Below are positions 1-7,864 of a stretch of 64,000 nt of DNA, piece by piece. The notes beneath the pieces were generated by a model. It did no database searches and was not told the DNA's origin. It saw only the letters and a program-made list of their open reading frames with translations. Both the position numbers and the translations under genes were made by a program. The stretch is from Pseudomonadota bacterium. GTDB lineage: Bacteria > Pseudomonadota > Alphaproteobacteria > Rhizobiales > Tepidamorphaceae. The stretch is taken from contig JAEWYT010000013.1 in the NCBI GenBank assembly GCA_023458595.1, positions 1 to 64,000 of the forward strand. Direction: 5' to 3'. The stretch's first letter is position 1, and each line of letters opens with the position of its first letter.

Positions 1-301
1 TAACGCCTGCCGGCCTCATACGAGCCTCGGTGGCCTTACCCCGAACGAGTTTGCAACCCGGTCCCGGAGGGACCACAACGAGAACAGAGTCCAGTCATGA
101 GTGAGGGCAAACTGGGGGCAACGTCACGCCCGATATCTGCTTCAACCCGGGAGCCCGTGGTGTCCCTCTGCCGTGTTCTTTTGCGGGCAGGCGATCACGC
201 GCCGGTCGGGTCGTTGTCGCAACGATGATCGACGTGTCCGAAATCTCTATGTCTGCCTCGGCTCAATCACCTGCACTCATGTTTTGATTCATCAAAGCCG
301 A
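1..301. other. Left-edge non-coding stretch
   Basis: I see no convincing gene here. A short open frame at 101-313 on the plus strand has no recognisable domain and an odd composition for this genome, so I do not call it. The stretch lies downstream of the integrase remnant and could be a decayed mobile-element flank, but I see no attachment-site repeat or tRNA in it. Confidence 0.5.
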
Positions 302-645
302 CTATCTTACTGAAATCTCGGCCAGTCTTGTGTTTTCCGCGAGTGTGCCCCTGGCGAACCGGTCCCACCGGTCCATGCCTTCGCGGTTCTCCGGCATGCA
401 GGTCAAGCGGTCGTAGCTTTTCGAGCTGTCGTCAAGAACGGCGCGGTTCTGGATGCGGTCGCGGATCTCCGTGGTGAGCCCGGCGGCGAGCCCGGCCTTG
501 CCGGCGAGCGTTTGCCAGGTGCGGCGCAGGTCGCGGTCGGTGGCGTGGGGAATGACGCCGCGTTCGCGCTGGCGCCGGATGAAGGTGTAGAGCCTGTTGG
601 CGCTACTCGGTTTCGGCGGGCGGTCGATGTTCGTGGCGATCCGGC
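302..645 (-). pseudogene. Tyrosine recombinase (phage integrase) C-terminal remnant
   Basis: The frame reads as the C-terminal catalytic end of a phage-type tyrosine integrase. A DLRRT box (the second catalytic arginine region) is followed by EIRDRIQN and then SSKSYDR, where the tyrosine is the expected nucleophile; the residue before it is serine instead of the usual histidine. About 110 residues remain. The first arginine box, the core-binding domain and any start codon are missing, and upstream the frame runs into radC on the same strand. In the family this protein cuts and rejoins DNA at att sites. I infer a dead fragment left by a lost or deleted integrated element. Confidence 0.7.
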
Positions 646-1350
646 TCAGATCAGCTTCAGCCCGCGCAGCGACACATGGCCGTCGCGGCCGACGATGACG
701 TGGTCGTGGACGCTGACGCCGAGGGGGCTGGCGATGTCGACGATGGCCTTGGTCATGTCGATGTCGGCGCGCGAGGGCGTCGGATCGCCGCTCGGGTGGT
801 TGTGGACGAGGACGACCGCCGTCGCCGACAGTTCCAGCGCCCGCTTGACGACCTCGCGCGGGTAGACGGGCGTGTGGTCGACGGTGCCGGTCTGCTGAAC
901 CTCGTCGGATATGAGCTGGTTGCGCTTGTCGAGGAACAGGATCCTGAACTGCTCCTTGTCGGCGAAGGCCATCGCGGTGCGGCAGTAGTCGAGAACCGCG
1001 GACCAGGAGGACAGCACCGGGCGCTTGCCGACCGTGCCGCGGGCGAACCGTTCGGCGGCCGCCTGGACGATCTTGAGGCCGGTGACGACGTTCTCGCCGG
1101 CGCCCTCGACCTCGCGCAGCCGCTCCGGCGGAGCGGCGATCACCTCGGCGAAGGAGCCGAACTTGGCGAGCAGGCGCTTGGCGAGCGGCTTCGTGTCGAC
1201 CCGGGGCAGGGCGCCGAACAGCACGAGTTCGAGAAGCTCGTAGTCGGGCAGCGCCCGGGCGCCGCCGTTCAGGAAGCGCTCGCGCAGCCGCTGGCGATGG
1301 CCGGCGCGATCGGGGTCGGGCTTCTGCGACCGTTCTTCGAAGCCCGACAT
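646..1350 (-). CDS. radC: RadC family JAB/MPN-domain protein
   Basis: This 234-residue protein is full length for RadC. The N-terminal half (about residues 15-100) is the helix-hairpin-helix-like UPF0758 part, with the LPDYELLELVLFGA stretch. The C-terminal half is the JAB/MPN domain with the metal site motif HNHPSGDPTPSRAD, a conserved upstream glutamate in SDEVQQTG, and a final aspartate. The family is conserved across bacteria, but its role in DNA repair has been questioned and its biochemical activity is unsettled. It starts 3 bp after the map stop codon, so map and radC are almost certainly co-transcribed. Confidence 0.95.
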   Translation of the reverse strand: MSGFEERSQKPDPDRAGHRQRLRERFLNGGARALPDYELLELVLFGALPRVDTKPLAKRLLAKFGSFAEVIAAPPERLREVEGAGENVVTGLKIVQAAAERFARGTVGKRPVLSSWSAVLDYCRTAMAFADKEQFRILFLDKRNQLISDEVQQTGTVDHTPVYPREVVKRALELSATAVVLVHNHPSGDPTPSRADIDMTKAIVDIASPLGVSVHDHVIVGRDGHVSLRGLKLI

Positions 1351-1353
1351 TCG

Positions 1354-2181
1354 TCAGGCCGGCAGGTAGGGCGGCTTGTGGTATCCGGCGGGCGACAGGG
1401 TGAAGATCTCCACGCCATCCTGCGTCACCCCGACCGTGTGCTCGAACTGCGCCGACAGCGAGCGGTCGCGCGTCACCGCCGTCCAGCCGTCGCCCAGCAC
1501 CTTCACGTGCGGCTTGCCGATGTTGATCATCGGCTCGACGGTGAAGAGCATGCCGGGGCGCAGCTCGACGCCTTCGCCGGGGCGGCCGTAATGCAGGATG
1601 TTCGGGGTGTCGTGGAAGACGCGGCCGAGGCCGTGGCCGCAGAAGTCGCGCACCACGCTCGTGCGCTCGGCTTCCGCGTAGGCCTGGATGGCCGCGCCGA
1701 TGTCGCCCGTCGTGTTGCCGGGCTTCACCGCGGCGACGCCGCGCATGAGGCATTCGTAGGTGACGTCGATCAGCCGCTCGGCGCGCCGCGAGATCTCGCC
1801 GATCGGGTACATGCGGCTCGAGTCCCCGTACCAGCCGTCGACGATCAGGGTCACGTCGATGTTGACGATGTCGCCCTCGCGCATCGGCTTGTCGTTGGGG
1901 ATGCCGTGGCACACGACGTGGTTGATCGACGTGCACACCGAGCGCGTGTAGCCGCGATAGAACAGGGTGGCGGGAAGCGCGCCGTTGTCGCGGGCGAACT
2001 CGTAGACGACGTCGTCGAGCCTGGCGGTCGTAACGCCGGGCTGGGCGTATTCGACCAGAAGGTCGAGCGCGCGGGCGGTCATCTGCCCGGCCTTGCGCAT
2101 TCCCTCGAACGCCTCGGGGCCGTAGATCTTGATGTCGCCGGTGTTACGCGCCGGAGCGATTTCCGCATCTATGTAGTTCAT
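1354..2181 (-). CDS. map: Type I methionine aminopeptidase
   Basis: A 275-residue cytosolic metalloprotease that removes the initiator methionine from nascent proteins. The pita-bread fold ligands are visible: the histidine in VVCHGIPND, the two aspartates in NIDVTLIVDGWYGDSSRM, the HGLGR histidine, the FTVEPM glutamate and a final glutamate near FEHTVGV. Length is normal for the bacterial type I enzyme. I chose the ATG at 2181 because a GGCGGAG-type ribosome site lies just upstream and the first residues match the family; longer frames read into non-homologous sequence. It heads a map-radC operon. Confidence 0.97.
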   Translation of the reverse strand: MNYIDAEIAPARNTGDIKIYGPEAFEGMRKAGQMTARALDLLVEYAQPGVTTARLDDVVYEFARDNGALPATLFYRGYTRSVCTSINHVVCHGIPNDKPMREGDIVNIDVTLIVDGWYGDSSRMYPIGEISRRAERLIDVTYECLMRGVAAVKPGNTTGDIGAAIQAYAEAERTSVVRDFCGHGLGRVFHDTPNILHYGRPGEGVELRPGMLFTVEPMINIGKPHVKVLGDGWTAVTRDRSLSAQFEHTVGVTQDGVEIFTLSPAGYHKPPYLPA

Positions 2182-2361
2182 GATCTCCGCCCGGCGCCGC
2201 GAGGGCCGGGATCCTGCAGCCGAAGTCCCCTCGGGGAAATCTAATCCAAAGCCTGCGCGGCGCAAGCCGTTGTGCCGCGTGCCGGCGCCCCACGCCTTGC
2301 GCCGGCGCCGCCGATATGGTCTTTCCCGCCCTTGGCCGCAACACCGCAGACGGGAATCGGG

Positions 2362-3204
2362 ATGCCACAGAGCGTGCAGGAGATCCCGCCGTGCGGCGCT
2401 TTCCCGCCGACGCCGCTGCAGGCGCGCCTGATCGCGTTCTCGAGGCGCCAGTCCGATTCGTGGCTCGGAAAGAGGCTGGCGTTCCTGGCGCGGCGCATGG
2501 TCATGCTGGGGCTCCGGCATCCGCTCGACGTCGAGGTGTTCGGCGTCCGCATGCGGCTCAATCCGTTCAACAACGTGTCCGAGAAGCGGATCCTGTTCAC
2601 GCCGCAGTATTTCGACCCCGAGGAGCGGGAGATCCTGCGCGAGCACGTTCGCGAGGGCTACGTCTTCGTCGATGTCGGCGCGAATGTCGGCGGCTACGCG
2701 CTGTTCGTCGCCGCGCTCGCCGGTTCCCGCGCGCGCATCCTGGCGATCGAGCCGCAGCCGGTTATCTTCGACCGGCTGGTCTACAATATCGGCCTCAATC
2801 CGACGGGAACCGTGAAGGCGATCGCGTGCGCGCTCGCCGACAAGGAAGGCGAGATGACGCTGTTCCTGCCGACCCGCAACAAGGGCGAGGCGAGCGTCAA
2901 GTACGTCAGCACACCGGGCGGCGAGGACCAGTCCGTCCAGGTCCCGGCGCGCACCCTGACGAGCCTGCTCGCCGAGGAGCGGATCGACCGTATCGACGCC
3001 CTGAAGATCGACGTCGAGGGGGCCGAGGACCTGATACTCGTGCCGTTCCTGGCCGACGCGCCGGGCGAGCTGCTGCCGCGCCTGATGATCATCGAGAACG
3101 CCCGCGACCGCTGGCAGACCGACTGCATAGCGCTGCTCGAAAAGGCGGGCTATCGGCGGGCCGCGGAGACGCGGCTCAATCTCGTGATGACGCGAGACGG
3201 CTAG
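2362..3204 (+). CDS. FkbM family SAM-dependent methyltransferase
   Basis: A 280-residue predicted O-methyltransferase of the FkbM family. Motif I (FVDVGANVGGYAL, about residues 101-113), the acidic loop (LAIEPQP) and the later ALKIDVEGAE motif typical of FkbM are all present. These enzymes methylate hydroxyls on sugars, polyketides or other small acceptors; the acceptor here cannot be told. I chose the ATG at 2362; an upstream in-frame start at 2272 would add a proline-rich stretch unlike the family. The gene is divergent from map, and its stop codon overlaps the sfsA stop on the other strand. Confidence 0.85.
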   Translation: MPQSVQEIPPCGAFPPTPLQARLIAFSRRQSDSWLGKRLAFLARRMVMLGLRHPLDVEVFGVRMRLNPFNNVSEKRILFTPQYFDPEEREILREHVREGYVFVDVGANVGGYALFVAALAGSRARILAIEPQPVIFDRLVYNIGLNPTGTVKAIACALADKEGEMTLFLPTRNKGEASVKYVSTPGGEDQSVQVPARTLTSLLAEERIDRIDALKIDVEGAEDLILVPFLADAPGELLPRLMIIENARDRWQTDCIALLEKAGYRRAAETRLNLVMTRDG

Positions 3205-3914
3205 CCGGCGAAGGGCAGGGGGCCCTTGATTTCGACGCCCGAAGGCGTCACCTCGCAGCCGTAGGCGACGACCTCGACGCCGGCCTTTCGCGCCCGGTCG
3301 AGCGCTTCGCCGTAGCCCGGATCGATGTCGCGGGCGATCGCCACGCGTTCGGTATCGCCGCGCTGGACGAGATAGAACATCGCCGCCCGCGCCCCCTGTC
3401 TCACCATCTCGCTCAGCTCGTCCAGGTGCTTGGCGCCGCGCGCGGTCACCGAATCGGGAAACTCGGCCAGGCCGGGCTCGCGCACCAGGTGGACGTTCTT
3501 CACCTCGACATAGCAGTCGGGCCTGCCATCGTCGGTCAGCAGGATGTCGATGCGGCTGTTGCGCCCGTATTTCACCTCGCGCCGCAGGCCCGCGTAGCCC
3601 GACAGCTCGGCGACGGCGCCGGCGGCGATGGCCTCCTCGACGATGCGGTTGGGGTGGCCGGTGTTGATTCCGACGAGGGCCGGTCCGCGGCCGGCATCCA
3701 CCTCGACGATCTCCAGCGACCAGGCGAGTTTCCTGTTCGGATTGTCCGACTTCGACAGCCAGGCGGCGATCCCGGGGGCCTGCAGCCCCAGCATGGAGCC
3801 CGGATTGGCGCAATGGGCGGTGACGATCTCGCCGCCGTCGAGCTCGACATCGGCGAGGAAACGCTTGTAGCGGCGCAGCAGGCGGCCGCGGACGAGGCTC
3901 TGGGGAAATCGCAT
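3201..3914 (-). CDS. sfsA: SfsA DNA/RNA nuclease family protein
   Basis: A 237-residue SfsA-type protein, the usual length. The N-terminal OB-like part (RRYKRFLADVEL, then the CANPGSM motif) is followed by a nuclease-like core with the RIDILL, DCYVEVKNV and RGAKHLDEL motifs that carry the acidic and lysine metal-site residues. E. coli SfsA was named for sugar fermentation stimulation; the fold suggests a PD-(D/E)XK nuclease, and the true role is not settled. The ATG at 3914 gives the family start MRFPQSLVRG. It converges on the FkbM gene with a 4 bp overlap. Confidence 0.93.
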   Translation of the reverse strand: MRFPQSLVRGRLLRRYKRFLADVELDGGEIVTAHCANPGSMLGLQAPGIAAWLSKSDNPNRKLAWSLEIVEVDAGRGPALVGINTGHPNRIVEEAIAAGAVAELSGYAGLRREVKYGRNSRIDILLTDDGRPDCYVEVKNVHLVREPGLAEFPDSVTARGAKHLDELSEMVRQGARAAMFYLVQRGDTERVAIARDIDPGYGEALDRARKAGVEVVAYGCEVTPSGVEIKGPLPFAG

Positions 3915-4025
3915 GGCGCATAGCCCTATGCCGCCGCTGCCGCAAAGGCAAGCGCGCAGGGACCTTGAGCGGAAGGAGCCGCTGGGATAGATCAGCCGCC
4001 ACCCGGAACGAGGGCAGGTGAGACG

Positions 4026-4796
4026 ATGACGGACGGGCAGGAACGGCAAGACGGCGGGGCGGTGACGGCGGCCGTGCTGGTGATCGGCGACGAGATCCTG
4101 TCCGGGCGCACCAAGGACAGGAACATCGGCTATATCGCCGAATACCTGACCAATATCGGCATCGACCTGCGCGAGGCGCGCGTCGTTCCCGACGTCGTCC
4201 GGGAGATCGCCGAGGCGGTGAACGCGCTCCGGCACCGCTACACCTACGTGTTCACCACCGGCGGCATCGGCCCGACCCACGACGACATCACCGCCGACGG
4301 CATCGGCCACGCCTTCGGGCTGCCCGTCGTTCATCATCCGCGCGCGGTCGAAATCCTGACCGACTATCTCGGCGACCGGATCAACGAGGCGCGGCTCAGG
4401 ATGGCGCGGATGCCGGAAGGGGCCGAGCTGATCGAGAACGCCGTGTCGAAGGCCCCGGGCTGGCGGATCGGCAATGTCCACGTGATGGCCGGCATCCCCT
4501 CCGTGATGCAGGCGATGCTGGACGCGATCGCGCCGACCCTGAAGACGGGCGCGAAGATGCTGTCGGTGACGGTCGAGGGCGAGGGCCTGAAGGAAGGCGA
4601 CATCGGCGGGCCGCTCACCGAGGTCCAGAACGCCCATTCCGGCGTGATGATCGGCAGCTATCCGCATTTCGACGGCAAGCGCTTCACGACGGCGCTGGTG
4701 GTGCGCTCGCGCGATCGCGAGGCGCTCGAGGCGGCGCGGGCCGACGTGCAGGCGCTGGTCGACCGGCTGCAGGCCGAAATCGAGAACCAGGACTGA
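4026..4796 (+). CDS. CinA-type molybdopterin-binding domain protein
   Basis: A 256-residue protein of the competence/damage-inducible CinA (MoaB/MogA-like) family. The GDEILSGR motif (residues 21-28) and TTGGIGPTHDD (about 77-87) define the molybdopterin-binding fold. It corresponds to the N-terminal domain of CinA; the C-terminal PncC-type nicotinamide-nucleotide amidohydrolase domain is absent, as is common for the stand-alone alphaproteobacterial form. COG1058 N-domains can act as ADP-ribose pyrophosphatases, so a nucleotide clean-up role is possible. It lies 11 bp upstream of gpt and probably shares its transcript. Confidence 0.88.
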   Translation: MTDGQERQDGGAVTAAVLVIGDEILSGRTKDRNIGYIAEYLTNIGIDLREARVVPDVVREIAEAVNALRHRYTYVFTTGGIGPTHDDITADGIGHAFGLPVVHHPRAVEILTDYLGDRINEARLRMARMPEGAELIENAVSKAPGWRIGNVHVMAGIPSVMQAMLDAIAPTLKTGAKMLSVTVEGEGLKEGDIGGPLTEVQNAHSGVMIGSYPHFDGKRFTTALVVRSRDREALEAARADVQALVDRLQAEIENQD

Positions 4797-4807
4797 GGGG
4801 GGATTTC

Positions 4808-5314
4808 ATGTCGGCGGGAGCGGAAAAGGCATTCCCGGTCTCCTGGGACCAGTTCCATCGCGACGCGCGGGCGCTCGCCTGGCGGCTGGCGGGCATCGGC
4901 GAGTGGAAGGCGATCGTCTGCATCACCCGCGGCGGCCTCGTCCCTTCGGCGATCGTGGCGCGCGAGCTGAACATCCGGATCATCGAGACGATCGGGGTCG
5001 CCTCCTATCACGATTACAAGACCCAGGGCGACCTCGCGGTCATCAAGGAGGTGAGCCCCGCCGTGGTCGCGCTCGACGGCGGCGACGGGTCGGCGGTGCT
5101 GATCGTCGACGACCTGGTCGATACCGGCAAGACGGCGAGGATCGTCCGTCAGATCCTGCCGAAAGCGCATTTCGCGACCGTCTACGCGAAACCAATGGGC
5201 CGCCCGATGGTTGATACCTTCATCACGGAAGTGAGCCAGGACACCTGGATCTACTTCCCATGGGACACCGGCCTCGCCTTCCAGCCGCCGATCGCCGAGC
5301 CGCGCGGGGGCTGA
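4808..5314 (+). CDS. gpt: Xanthine-guanine phosphoribosyltransferase
   Basis: A 168-residue purine-salvage enzyme that transfers xanthine or guanine onto PRPP. The PRPP loop VLIVDDLVDTGKTA (about residues 97-110) is intact, and the N-terminal CITRGGLVPS motif and C-terminal WIYFPWDTGL base-pocket segment match Gpt rather than Hpt. A GGGGGG ribosome site lies 6 bp before the ATG. It follows the CinA-like gene closely and precedes an MgtC-like membrane protein, probably as one operon. Confidence 0.94.
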   Translation: MSAGAEKAFPVSWDQFHRDARALAWRLAGIGEWKAIVCITRGGLVPSAIVARELNIRIIETIGVASYHDYKTQGDLAVIKEVSPAVVALDGGDGSAVLIVDDLVDTGKTARIVRQILPKAHFATVYAKPMGRPMVDTFITEVSQDTWIYFPWDTGLAFQPPIAEPRGG

Positions 5315-5382
5315 TCGCGGGCGTCGATCGGGCGGCCGAGGGGCGGCGGACGGGCGGCGGACGGGCGCACCGGCGGAGAAAG

Positions 5383-5877
5383 ATGCTGGACGACCTTTCG
5401 GCGATCTACAGCACCGACATCGGCACGTGGGCCGTCCCGGCGCGGCTCGCCGCGGCGGCCGGTCTCGGGCTCGTCATCGGGCTCGACCGCGAGCTGCGCA
5501 ACGTCGCGGCGGGGCTGCGCACGCACATGCTGGTTTCCCTGGCGGCCGCGACCTTCGCGCTGCTCGCCTTCGAGATCGTCGAACGGGCGAAGCTCGAGGG
5601 CGTCACCAATCCCGATCCGGTCCGCATCATCGAGGCGGTCACCGCCGGCGTCGCGTTCCTGGCCGCCGGCACCATCATCCGCGGCGACCGGGGCGTGCGC
5701 GGCCTGACGACGGGGGCTGCGATGTGGCTCGCCGGCGCGATCGGTCTCGCCTGCGGGGTCGGGGCCTATTTCGTCGCGATCGTCGCCACGGTCTTCGGCA
5801 TGACGATCCTGACCTTGATCCGCTGGGCGGAGCACGCCGCCGACCTCAAGTCCGGCGAACCCGGCCGACGCGACTGA
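5383..5877 (+). CDS. MgtC/SapB family membrane protein
   Basis: A 164-residue inner-membrane protein with four to five hydrophobic segments. The family signature GLVIGLDRELRN (residues 29-40) and the RTHMLVSLAAATFALL and GIRxGxxGLTTGAAMWL-like blocks (here TIIRGDRGVRGLTTGAAMWL) are present. MgtC proteins help some bacteria survive low magnesium by restraining ATP synthase; many environmental members, like this one without the soluble C-terminal domain, have no tested role. I chose the ATG at 5383, which has a GGAG site; a longer in-frame reading from 5260 overlaps gpt. Confidence 0.87.
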   Translation: MLDDLSAIYSTDIGTWAVPARLAAAAGLGLVIGLDRELRNVAAGLRTHMLVSLAAATFALLAFEIVERAKLEGVTNPDPVRIIEAVTAGVAFLAAGTIIRGDRGVRGLTTGAAMWLAGAIGLACGVGAYFVAIVATVFGMTILTLIRWAEHAADLKSGEPGRRD

Positions 5878-5956
5878 TCCGCTCGCGTGCCCAATCGTGC
5901 CGAGCGCCCGGGATTTGCAGATTTCCCCCGGACGCGCTATCGCGGAGGCCGCCGGA

Positions 5957-6043
5957 GCGGACGTGGCGGAACCGGTAGACGCAAGGGACTTAAAATCCCT
6001 CGGAGGAAACTCCATGCGGGTTCGACTCCCGCCGTCCGCACCA
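5957..6043 (+). tRNA. tRNA-Leu (anticodon UAA)
   Basis: A complete class II tRNA. The 7-bp acceptor stem pairs 5957-5963 with 6033-6039, the anticodon arm AGGGA/TCCCT encloses the loop CTTAAAA (5989-5995) with anticodon TAA at 5991-5993, a long variable arm follows (6001-6014), and the T arm contains GGTTCGACTCC. The 3' CCA is encoded at 6041-6043. It reads UUA, a rare leucine codon in such a GC-rich genome. No integrase or att-like duplication adjoins it. Confidence 0.97.
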
Positions 6044-6101
6044 GTATTCTGTCGCCGGCGGGCGCGGCAAGGGGGCGCTGCCTAAGCATGAGAGTACCCG
6101 C

Positions 6102-7547
6102 GTGATCTTCCTGTCGCCGGTATTGCATGTCACCGGCCTGCTGACGGCCGGGCTCGGCATCGCGATGCTGCTGCCGGCTGTCGTCGACGTGGCCGCCGCC
6201 AACCCCGACTGGCAGATATTCGCCGCCACGGCGCTTCTGACCTGGACGCTCGGAACGCTGCTGGCGATGGCGACGCGGCGTCCCGGCGCCATGCGCATCA
6301 CCGTGCGCCAGGCGTTCCTGATGACCGCGACGGCCTGGATCACGCTGTCCGCCTTCTCCGCGCTGCCCTTCCTGGCGCTCGGGCTCGACTACGACGACGC
6401 GTTCTTCGAATCCGTGTCCGGGTTCACGACCACCGGATCGACCGTCATCGTCGGGCTCGACTTCCTGCCGCCGGGCATCCTGCTGTGGAGGGCGCTCCTG
6501 CAATGGATCGGCGGCGTGGGGATCGTCGTCATGGCGATCATCATCCTGCCGTTCCTCAGGGTCGGCGGCATGCAGCTTTTCCATACCGAAAGCTCCGACC
6601 GGTCGGAGAAGATCGTGCCGCGCCCCCTCGAGCTCGTCGGATACATCGCCGCGATCTACTTCGCGCTGACGGTTGCCTGCGCAGTCTGCTACATGGCGGC
6701 GGGCATGAAGCCCTTCGACGCGGCCTGCCATGCGATGACGACGCTGTCGACGGGGGGATTCGCCAACTACGACGCCTCGTTCGGCCACTATCGGTCGGTG
6801 CCGATCGACTGGTTCGGCGTGATCTTCATGATCGCCGGCGCGTTGCCGTTCGTCACCTACATCAAGATGGTCAAGGGCGAGCCCCTGAGCCTGTGGAAGG
6901 ACAGCCAGGTCCGGACGATCGTCGCCTTCCTCGCCGCCGTGAGCGTGATCACCGGCGTCTGGCTCGCGCGCTCGCAGGGCATCCCGGTCGCGGACGGCGT
7001 CCGGCTGGCCGCCTTCAACGTCGTCTCGGTCGTCACCACCACCGGCTTCGTCAGCGCCGACTATACGACCTGGGGCGCGCCGGCCGTCGGCCTCTTCTTC
7101 ATCATCACCTTCGTCGGGGGATGCGCCGGCTCCACCTCGGGGGGGATCAAGATATACCGGTTCCAGGTGCTTTGGCTGATCGTGCTCGCGCGTATCCGGC
7201 AGCTCGCCCTGCCGAGCCGGATCGTGTCGCTGAGCTACTCGGGCAGAAGGCTGCCGGAGGACGTGCCGACCTCCGTTCTCGCCTTCCTCGCGGTGTATAT
7301 CGGCACGATCGGCCTGTTCACGCTGCTTCTGTCGATGCTGGGGCTCGATCTCGTCACCGCGCTTTCGTCTGCGGCCCAGGCGATCGGCAATGTCGGGCCC
7401 GGTCTCGGGCCGATCGTCGGGCCGTCCGGCAATTTCTCGACGGTGCCCGACCCGGCGAAATGGGTGCTGACGGCGGCGATGCTGCTCGGGCGCCTCGAGC
7501 TCTTCACGCTGATCGTGCTGCTCGATCCAGAATTCTGGCGGGGATAG
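6102..7547 (+). CDS. TrkH family potassium uptake protein
   Basis: A 481-residue inner-membrane potassium channel-like transporter with the four membrane-pore-membrane repeats of the Trk/Ktr superfamily. The four filter loops are visible: SGFTTTGST (about residues 106-114), TLSTGGFANY, VVTTTGFVSADY and the fourth, AIGNVGPGLG. It normally works with a cytoplasmic TrkA/KtrA NAD-binding subunit, which is not in this window. It starts with GTG 58 bp after tRNA-Leu. The extended N-terminal hydrophobic part fits TrkH/TrkG better than KtrB. Confidence 0.93.
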   Translation: MIFLSPVLHVTGLLTAGLGIAMLLPAVVDVAAANPDWQIFAATALLTWTLGTLLAMATRRPGAMRITVRQAFLMTATAWITLSAFSALPFLALGLDYDDAFFESVSGFTTTGSTVIVGLDFLPPGILLWRALLQWIGGVGIVVMAIIILPFLRVGGMQLFHTESSDRSEKIVPRPLELVGYIAAIYFALTVACAVCYMAAGMKPFDAACHAMTTLSTGGFANYDASFGHYRSVPIDWFGVIFMIAGALPFVTYIKMVKGEPLSLWKDSQVRTIVAFLAAVSVITGVWLARSQGIPVADGVRLAAFNVVSVVTTTGFVSADYTTWGAPAVGLFFIITFVGGCAGSTSGGIKIYRFQVLWLIVLARIRQLALPSRIVSLSYSGRRLPEDVPTSVLAFLAVYIGTIGLFTLLLSMLGLDLVTALSSAAQAIGNVGPGLGPIVGPSGNFSTVPDPAKWVLTAAMLLGRLELFTLIVLLDPEFWRG

Positions 7548-7864
7548 TCCGAAAACCCGCGCATTCGCGATCCTCCGTCAAACGGGGTCGGCCATGCGCG
7601 TTGTTTCGCGCGGTCGGGCAAGGCGGATCATTTCGGCGAAACGAGCGGTTTTGCCGAAATAATGTCGTCGGCTTATCAAACTACTTCCCTGATTCCGTCG
7701 GATTTCGCGGCGGCCGACCCGGGAGGATCGCGGGAATCGCCCGGGCGGAAGGGCAGGGACGGGCGGGCCGCGCTGTTGACTTCTTTTCCGTAGAGGTGTT
7801 CGTCAAAGGCGAGGCGCCGCCGGATGGGAGGTTCGGCGGCCGCACCGACAATGGGAGGACTGAC
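7548..7864. other. Intergenic region before the ABC importer
   Basis: This 317 bp gap holds no convincing gene. It contains a long inverted repeat (7630-7660, annotated separately) and, further on, a TTGACT hexamer (7776-7781) that could be a -35 box for the importer operon, though I see no clear -10 at the right distance. The ribosome site GGGAGGA of the binding-protein gene is at its 3' end. Confidence 0.5.
7630..7660. promoter_or_regulatory. 13-bp stem hairpin downstream of trkH
   Basis: Bases 7630-7642 pair with 7648-7660 around a 5-nt loop (GAGCG). Twelve pairs are Watson-Crick and one is a G-T pair. There is no T-run after the stem, so it is not a textbook intrinsic terminator; it could be a transcript-end stabiliser or an operator. 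Structure is read directly from the sequence, function is unknown. Confidence 0.55.

Noticed and set aside
101..313. A 70-codon open frame at the left edge
   Set aside because: No domain, no ribosome site and an unusual composition; not supportable.
302..1936. A 544-codon minus-strand open frame
   Set aside because: Its upstream part runs antiparallel in codon phase through radC and map; only the last 110 or so residues look like a protein family, and those are called as the integrase remnant.
676..2244. A 522-codon plus-strand open frame
   Set aside because: It is the antisense shadow of radC and map, made of valine, alanine and aspartate runs typical of reversed GC-rich genes.
5957..6043. 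tRNA-Leu as an active attachment site for the integrase remnant
   Set aside because: The remnant is more than 5 kb away, and I see no direct copy of the tRNA 3' end in the window.
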